DNA of 30,552 nt. Source: Pavlovales sp. CCMP2436. Its lineage: Eukaryota > Haptophyta > Pavlovophyceae > Pavlovales. A program made the position numbers and the translations under genes. Below, piece by piece: positions 25,772-30,552 of this stretch (positions are counted from its first letter, which is position 1; each line of letters starts with the position of its first letter). The stretch spans positions 361,680 through 392,231 of the forward strand of contig MU631376.1 of the NCBI GenBank assembly GCA_026770615.1, given 5' to 3'. The notes below the pieces were generated by a model, which was not told the DNA's origin, ran no database searches, and saw only the letters and a program-made list of their open reading frames with translations.

Positions 25772-26422
25772 CTAGTAGTCCGCGTGCCATCTCTGCCAGA
25801 TGTCCTCCACCGTCGGTTGCACAGCCCGCGGTGTACCGGGCAGTGACCGGTGCGGCAGCGGCAGGCGCGCCGAGAGCGCGGGCCTGCGATTGACAGTACG
25901 GTCGAGCTGCGCTCGCAGCCCGATGACGGCCGCGCTCGCGTTGCGCGGCGACGCCACGCCGGCAGCGCGCGAAGGCGCGGCGTGGTGCGCCCTCGGAGGC
26001 TGGGACGAGGCTGGCCCGGAGCCGCGCGGCGAGCCGGCTCCCCAGTGCTGCTGTTCATCGGCGTGCGCCTGCAGCCGTGCGGCCAGCGGCGCGTGCCGGG
26101 GCGTTGGCCGCGCGCTCGCGGGGCGGCAGCGGCGCAATGGCATTGCCGCCATGGCGATGGGTGCTGCCTCCTCGTACACCTCGTCGGCGGTTTCGGCGTC
26201 GGGAGCGGCCGCAGCGGAGGAGGGCTTGCTCATCTGAACGTACGGTTGCGCGCGCATGGGTGTCAGCGGCCGCGGCGTGCGCGGCCGGGTGGCCAGGACT
26301 GCCGCGAGGCTCGTGCCAAGCTCACAGCAGTGCGCCCCCGGCGGGCCGGCGGCGGGGACGAGGCGCGCTCCCGCGTGCACCGAGCGCGCCGCGCCGCCGC
26401 TCTCGCCACCGTGGCGAGGCAT
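25772..26422 (-). CDS. Hypothetical low-complexity protein, 216 aa
   Basis: Function not recognised. The frame is uninterrupted from an ATG (MPRHGGESGGAARSV) to a TAG at 25772, and is Ala/Pro/Arg-rich and probably largely disordered. More structured-looking parts are YVQMSKPSS...ETADEVYEEAAPIAM in the middle and NASAAVIGLRAQLDRTVNRR with PTVEDIWQRWHADY at the C-terminus. The aromatic-rich C-terminal end and its position before an AT-rich 3' region favour a real gene. Competing open frames on the plus strand are equally long in this GC-rich DNA, so confidence is modest. It is divergent from the LNR-kringle gene, with ~380 bp between starts that could be a shared promoter. Confidence 0.4.
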   Translation of the reverse strand: MPRHGGESGGAARSVHAGARLVPAAGPPGAHCCELGTSLAAVLATRPRTPRPLTPMRAQPYVQMSKPSSAAAAPDAETADEVYEEAAPIAMAAMPLRRCRPASARPTPRHAPLAARLQAHADEQQHWGAGSPRGSGPASSQPPRAHHAAPSRAAGVASPRNASAAVIGLRAQLDRTVNRRPALSARLPLPHRSLPGTPRAVQPTVEDIWQRWHADY

Positions 26423-26803
26423 ATTGTGCCCGGAAGCCCGAAGAACGCCCCCGGCAGAGGGCGAGAGGAGGTGGTCCGCCTAGAAGCTCAGCGCCTCGAA
26501 GCTCAGCGAAAGAACTCGAGTAACTTGTAACTGGGTTGTTCGCCATTCTTTCGACTAAGCGGTTTTCAATTTTTTATTCAACTACTTGATCGGTTTTTTT
26601 CAGGGCACAGGCGGGCCAACTCCATGCCGCGCACGGCCGAGACGCTGCTCGAGCACGGCGCGCAACATGCACGGGTCCGGGCCACGGGTCCAGGCGGCAC
26701 CAGGCGGCACCAAGCGACGCTTTTTCGTTTCGACAACTGGGATTTCTTTAAAAACAGTTGTCGCCTGCTCGAAAGCTTTCGCCTTCGGAGACAGAGATCC
26801 CCC

Positions 26804-28738
26804 ATGGCGCGACTCACCGCGCTGGTCGGCTTATGTGCCGCGCTGGGCGTGCGCGCACAGGCCTCCGAGCAGGTGCGGGCCCGTCTCTCGGCTACCTTTT
26901 CTGCTGCGGTCCGCTCTCGCTGTCTGCGCTCGAGCGAGCGCAAGCTGCAATGTGGCCGAACCCCCCGACCGAGCAAACCTTCCCCCCCCCCCTTCAACCG
27001 ACTTATGTGCCTCTCTCTCTCTCGCCCTCCTGCCCCCCGAGCAGGCGCTCGAGATGGGCAAGCTGCGCTCCGCCTTTGTGAACGAGGACAGCTTCCAGTA
27101 CTACATCGTGCAGGTTCCCTCCAGCTCCAACGCAATCAAGGTGAAGCTGGTACCGAGCTACGGCGACCCCGACGTCTACCTCTCCTTCTCCGCCCCCGAG
27201 CCGGATGACTTGACAGCGACGTGGGTGATGGATGACGTGGGCGCGGAGGAGCAGGTCATCAAGCGCGACGCCGTCGACTTCTGCACGGGCGAGCCGTGCA
27301 TGCTTCACATCTCGGTCTACGGTTACGACGAGTCCGAGTACATGGTCGGAGTGTTCGACGCCTCCTCCACCACGCTCAAGATTGAGAGCGAGTGCGCTCC
27401 GGGCTGCAAGCAGGACATGATCGCTGACGGTGTCTGCCAGCCGGTGCGCGCGCAAGCCATCGCCGCGTCGCCGCCCGTGGCTCGAGCGCCGCCGACGCTG
27501 AAGCCAGCGCCGTACACGCGCGCACCCCCCGCCACTCACGCGCCCCCCCTCCCCCCTTCCCCGCTCTCCCGCGCGCCCGTCTCCTGCGCAGGCGTGCAAG
27601 ACGTCGTCCTGCTACGATGACGGTGGCGACTGCGACAAGCAGAACTGCGCGCCCGGCTGCGACGAGGGCTGGGTGGGCGACGAGTACTGCGACGAGGCGT
27701 GCTTCGTCGAGGCGTGCAACTGGGACGGCGGCGACTGCTCTGAGAATTCGGGGTGCAACACCGGCTGCCTGCCCGAGTACATCAACGACGGCGAGTGCGA
27801 CAGGTGTGCTGCCAGACCGCCTAGTCTCTCGCGCACGCTCCGCGCCGCGCCGCCGCCGCCGCCGACTAAAGCCGCGATCGCCTCCCGCCTTCCCACCCCC
27901 CCTCCCCTTACACCCTCCTCTCTCGCCCCCCGCCCCGCCTATGCGCAGCGAGTGCAACGTGGCGGCGTGCAGCTTCGACGGCGACGATTGCTTCCACGGC
28001 GCGACCGAGTGCTACGGCGAGGCGGACGGCTCTGACTACCGCGGCGCGAAGAACAGCACTAAGTCGGGCAAGGAGTGCCAGGCGTGGGACGCGCAGTTCC
28101 CGCAGCAGCATACGCGCACGCACCTCAACTACCCCTCGGGCGGCCTGGGCGGGCACAACTACTGCCGCAACCCCGACGGCGAGACGGCCCCCTGGTGCTA
28201 CACGGTGGACATGGAGCTGCGCTGGGAGTACTGCAACGTGGCCCAACCGTGGCAGCACTGCAAGCAGAACGAGATCCCGCGCGCCGTCCAGGTGGCGGGC
28301 GGCAAGATGTGCCTCATGCCGACGCAGCCACCGTCGGGCCCGCTGCCCACCTTTGAGGCCAAGTGCGGCAACGGCGAGAACCACGGGGACATCTGCAGCC
28401 GCGAGTGCTGCAACGCCGCAAAGGCCGCCGCCGCCTTCTGCGCGAACGACGAGCAGCATTTCGGCCGCTACCAGGAGTACAAGATGAAGGTGGCCTTCTC
28501 ACAGCTCAAGTTCAACTGCACCTCTTGCGACGCCTTCTCCGACTTCTTCTCGAACGCCGAGACAATCCTGCAAATGGGCGGCGGCTCCAAGATGATTCGC
28601 TTCGCAGACTCGGTCGGCTTCAAGGTGCTCGTCGCCGCCTTCCTCATCATGCTCATCATGCTCTGCGTCATCGCTGCGAGCATCGCGCGCTACGTCTGGC
28701 AGCGCCGGCAGTACGCTATGCCCGAGTCGGCTGTCTAA
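26804..28738 (+). CDS. Type I membrane protein: signal peptide, PPC-like domain, three LNRs, kringle, TM
   Basis: Exons 26804-26872, 27045-27443, 27592-27803 and 27949-28738 (GT-AG introns of 172, 148 and 145 nt) give 489 aa with all phases compatible. Residues 1-19 are a signal peptide (MARLTALVGLCAALGVRAQ). Residues ~24-137 form a beta-rich region like a pre-peptidase C-terminal (PPC) domain. Three Lin-12/Notch repeats follow (140-170, 175-205, 211-241), each C-x-x-GC...C-x-x-x-C...C-x-x-DG-x-DC; LNR1 and LNR3 are assembled across introns, which supports the splicing. Residues 248-331 are a complete kringle (six Cys, NYCRNPDGETAPWCY, RWEYC). A Cys-rich ectodomain segment precedes a TM helix (~453-475) and a 12-residue tail. 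LNRs bind calcium and kringles bind proteins or glycans, so a surface adhesion or receptor role is likely (inference). Confidence 0.85.
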
Positions 28739-29440
28739 GGCGGCCGCAGGGCGTGCGGGGGGGCGAGCCGCGCCTCCTCGCACCCGCTTGTGCAACGGAG
28801 GTCGGGGGCCTCGCGCGGCGCGCGCGCGCGCGCCTGTCCGCGGAGCGGCAGCGCGCGGCCGCAGCCGGTCCTGCCACACCCACGCAGCACCTGCCGCGCT
28901 GACCCACGCCGGGAGTGCGGACCGCCTGAGCCTGGTGAAGTGCGGTGCTCTTAGCACTAACGGTGTTACTGTCTCACACGCTTTGCAGCCTATCCCTTTA
29001 TTAATCGGCTAAATCGCATGCGATTCGGAAATCAACTGCGCTGTTCTGCTCGCAGCGCAGCTAGATGAAACGGCGCGTTAGGTCCGCCCAATCGCTCCAG
29101 GAATTGAATCGCATAGATGGCCATAATAAGCCGTTCGCCGTCGGCGACCTGTCAAGTGATGATGAGGCCCCAAACGTGCTCTGGATGGAGGTGCCCCAGC
29201 AGATATTACGCGTTCATCAGAGATGCACGAGCGCGCGGCCGCGTCCGAAACGCCTGAGCCAAACGTGCGGGCAAGTTCAAAACGGGCCTCCGCTGCACTA
29301 CCAGTGCAATTGATAGCTGTCTGTGGGATGACGGTGGCTCCAATGCGGAAACGATAATCCAACATCAGGACCGACCCCCTCCTAGCCTCCCGTCTTTTTT
29401 GGCTGCGTGCGCGGACCCCCTCCCTTTGCCTCCCATCATT
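28739..29440. other. Intergenic, no gene recognised
   Basis: The GC-rich 3' flank of the LNR-kringle gene includes a GCGC dinucleotide run (about 28816-28832). Two ~80-95-codon frames at 29065-29365 overlap on opposite strands without family resemblance. From 29380 to 29505 CCTCCCGTCTTTTT is repeated three times, giving a pyrimidine-rich tract. Confidence 0.5.
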
Positions 29441-29794
29441 TCACCCCCATCTTTTTTGAAAGCTTTTGGCCTCCCGTCTTTTTGCCTCCCGTCTTTTTCG
29501 GAAACGCTTTGATCGAATATGAGCGCGCACTGGTTGAGCACGGTCATAAAGGATGAGCACAAGGTAAACTTGCGGGGAGTAAGTGGCCCTGTAATACGAT
29601 CCCTGGATTGCGTTGTTGCTTTCAGAATCAATTAGGTAGCCTTTAGCCGTGTCCTTATCTAACCATTTGAAGTCATCAAAGTTGTAGCAGTCAGAGAGGT
29701 CGCTGTTTTCAAAGCGACGTGCGCGTCTTTCGGCGTTTACTTGGAGGTAATTCTGGAAATCATCATTGGAGCTCATCTTGGATTGATGCGTCAT
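29441..29794 (-). CDS. Hypothetical protein in AT-rich island, 117 aa
   Basis: Function not recognised. From ATG at 29794 (or 29776) the product reads MTHQSKMSSNDDFQNYLQ, then FDDFKWLDKDTAKGYLIDSE, NNAIQGSYYRATYSPQVYLV and LILYDRAQPVRAHIR. The amino-acid mix is natural-looking and AT-richer than the host genes. After about residue 95 it runs into a Lys/Arg-rich tail encoded by the CCTCCCGTCTTTTT repeat, so the true C-terminus is probably lost. The composition resembles the viral relic at 6.7-9.8 kb, so a viral or transposon origin is possible but unproven. Confidence 0.4.
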   Translation of the reverse strand: MTHQSKMSSNDDFQNYLQVNAERRARRFENSDLSDCYNFDDFKWLDKDTAKGYLIDSESNNAIQGSYYRATYSPQVYLVLILYDRAQPVRAHIRSKRFRKRREAKRREAKSFQKRWG

Positions 29795-29939
29795 GAAGGC
29801 TGATGCGCGCAGATTGGAGCTCCTGGCCGAGGCAAAGGCCACTAGAGTCGCAGCCGCTTCAGAAGTGAAGAGACAAAAAGATGCTATAACTGAATACGAG
29901 TTGGCAGTCAAGCTTGCATCAAAGTACGGCTTAGCATAG
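29793..29939 (+). CDS. Small ORF, 48 aa, helical
   Basis: ATG at 29793 to TAG at 29937. It encodes MKADARRLELLAEAKATRVA, then AASEVKRQKDAITEYELAVK and a short tail, an Ala/Glu/Lys-rich sequence likely to be a single amphipathic helix. It overlaps the start of the minus-strand ORF at 29794, so the two are divergent. It may be the C-terminal remnant of a larger gene; no family was recognised. Confidence 0.25.
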   Translation: MKADARRLELLAEAKATRVAAASEVKRQKDAITEYELAVKLASKYGLA

Positions 29940-29941
29940 TG

Positions 29942-29982
29942 GTGCATGGTGGTGCATGGTGGTGCATGGAGGTGCATGGTGG
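29942..29982 (+). repeat. 10-bp tandem repeat GGTGCATGGT, about four units
   Basis: GGTGCATGGT-type units, with one GGA variant, follow the 48-codon ORF directly. Simple slippage repeat. Confidence 0.9.
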
Positions 29983-30098
29983 ATCGCGGAAGGAACGAGG
30001 TGGGAGGGGGCGGTGGATCATGAGTGGTCTCGGTAGGTACGCAGAAGAATTACAAGATAAACTCGCAGAAGAGCTGCCTCCTCCTCTAAGGTATATAT

Positions 30099-30455
30099 GG
30101 AGATCCATCGGCACGCGCGGTGGCGCCCAAACCAGCGCAGCCGACTAAGGCACGCAGCAGGCAATGGGCGACGCAGCGCTCAGACCAGCACAACATTCAG
30201 AACAGTCAGACGCCAGCTTGAATCCCTATCATAAATATATTAGCGGCTCAGCATGGTTCAGCAGGTGTTGTTCAGTCACTGGCTTGGTCGACGTCAAGCT
30301 GAGGTCGAGCGATCGACTCAAACCCTCATGCACCAGCTCTTACACCAAAGGGTGTGAGTGTGTGCGCCCCAGCTCCCACGCCCCGCCTCGGCCGCGTCTC
30401 GGCCGCCGCAGCCCTGCCGTGGCGGCCGCAGGGAGCAGCATCGTCTTCGTAGCCT
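30099..30455 (+). repeat. Dispersed repeat R1, copy d (left plus right modules)
   Basis: 30099-30234 matches copies a (1-95) and b (2843-2955) in reverse; 30235-30455 matches copy c (21338-21545). This is the only copy here with both modules, which meet at ATATATTAGCGG. An open frame across it (30164-30541) shares about 70 codons with the antisense frame of copy c, but the changes include indels and no family is recognised. A hairpin CTTACACC/GGTGTGAG lies near 30341. Confidence 0.85.
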
Positions 30456-30552
30456 TGGTAGCCTTGAGCGGCGTCTCCGTGTGCGGCCCGCCGCCGCGCG
30501 CAGCAGCGCCCACCGCAAGCGCGCGACGCACATCCACTTGAGGACCCGAGCG

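Noticed and set aside
30164..30541. 125-codon frame sharing about 70 residues with the antisense frame of 21338-21545
   Set aside because: The shared part is repeat R1, conserved at the nucleotide level with an indel. No family or functional motif, so treated as a repeat.

Overview
The window reads as nuclear DNA of a unicellular eukaryote, most likely a GC-rich microalga. A haptophyte is my best guess, by inference only. The evidence is GT-AG introns with C/T-rich acceptors, an ESCRT-II subunit, a secreted LNR-kringle membrane protein, Ty1/copia and RT remnants, and many short inverted and tandem repeats. GC-rich host DNA alternates with AT-richer islands, and the largest island is virus-derived.

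Layout. 1-2.95 kb: a dispersed repeat (R1), a broken SWIM zinc-finger gene on the plus strand, and a convergent minus-strand ORF with a FAR1/MULE-like N-terminal domain, which together look like the two ends of a Mutator-like transposase. 3.4-4.9 kb: an apparently intact three-exon PC-esterase-like gene (minus). 5.05-5.7 kb: a frameshifted reverse-transcriptase fragment. 6.1-6.4 kb: five consecutive hairpins. 6.7-9.8 kb: an endogenous polinton-like virus remnant, made of the C-terminal half of a packaging ATPase (plus) converging on a decayed protein-primed DNA polymerase B (minus). 9.8-12.2 kb: a 5'- and 3'-truncated copia pol that abuts the polymerase directly and ends in a fold-back palindrome; a second fold-back with tRNA-like arms follows. 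13.4-13.7 kb: a decayed BED-type zinc-finger fragment. 14.2-14.7 kb: a composite inverted-repeat element. 14.8-15.6 kb: an intact intronless SNF8/VPS22 gene (minus). 17.8-18.9 kb: a 346-aa protein of unknown function. 19.5-20.1 kb: a tandem duplication, one unit of which carries a 155-bp MITE with an 8-bp target duplication while the other gives the empty site. 23.3-25.55 kb: an element with about 248-bp terminal direct repeats around a 164-bp tandem array. 25.8-28.7 kb: a divergent pair, a low-complexity minus-strand ORF and a four-exon signal peptide/PPC-like/LNR x3/kringle/TM protein. 29.4-30 kb: a small AT-rich island with two tiny ORFs. The window closes with another R1 copy, inverted relative to the one at base 1.

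The well-supported host genes (esterase-like, SNF8, LNR-kringle) are intact after splicing and do not form a pathway. Nearly everything between them is decayed mobile or viral DNA. The most interesting content is the polinton-like virus relic with its junctions, the MITE with its paralogous empty site, and the non-autonomous element with its 164-bp array.
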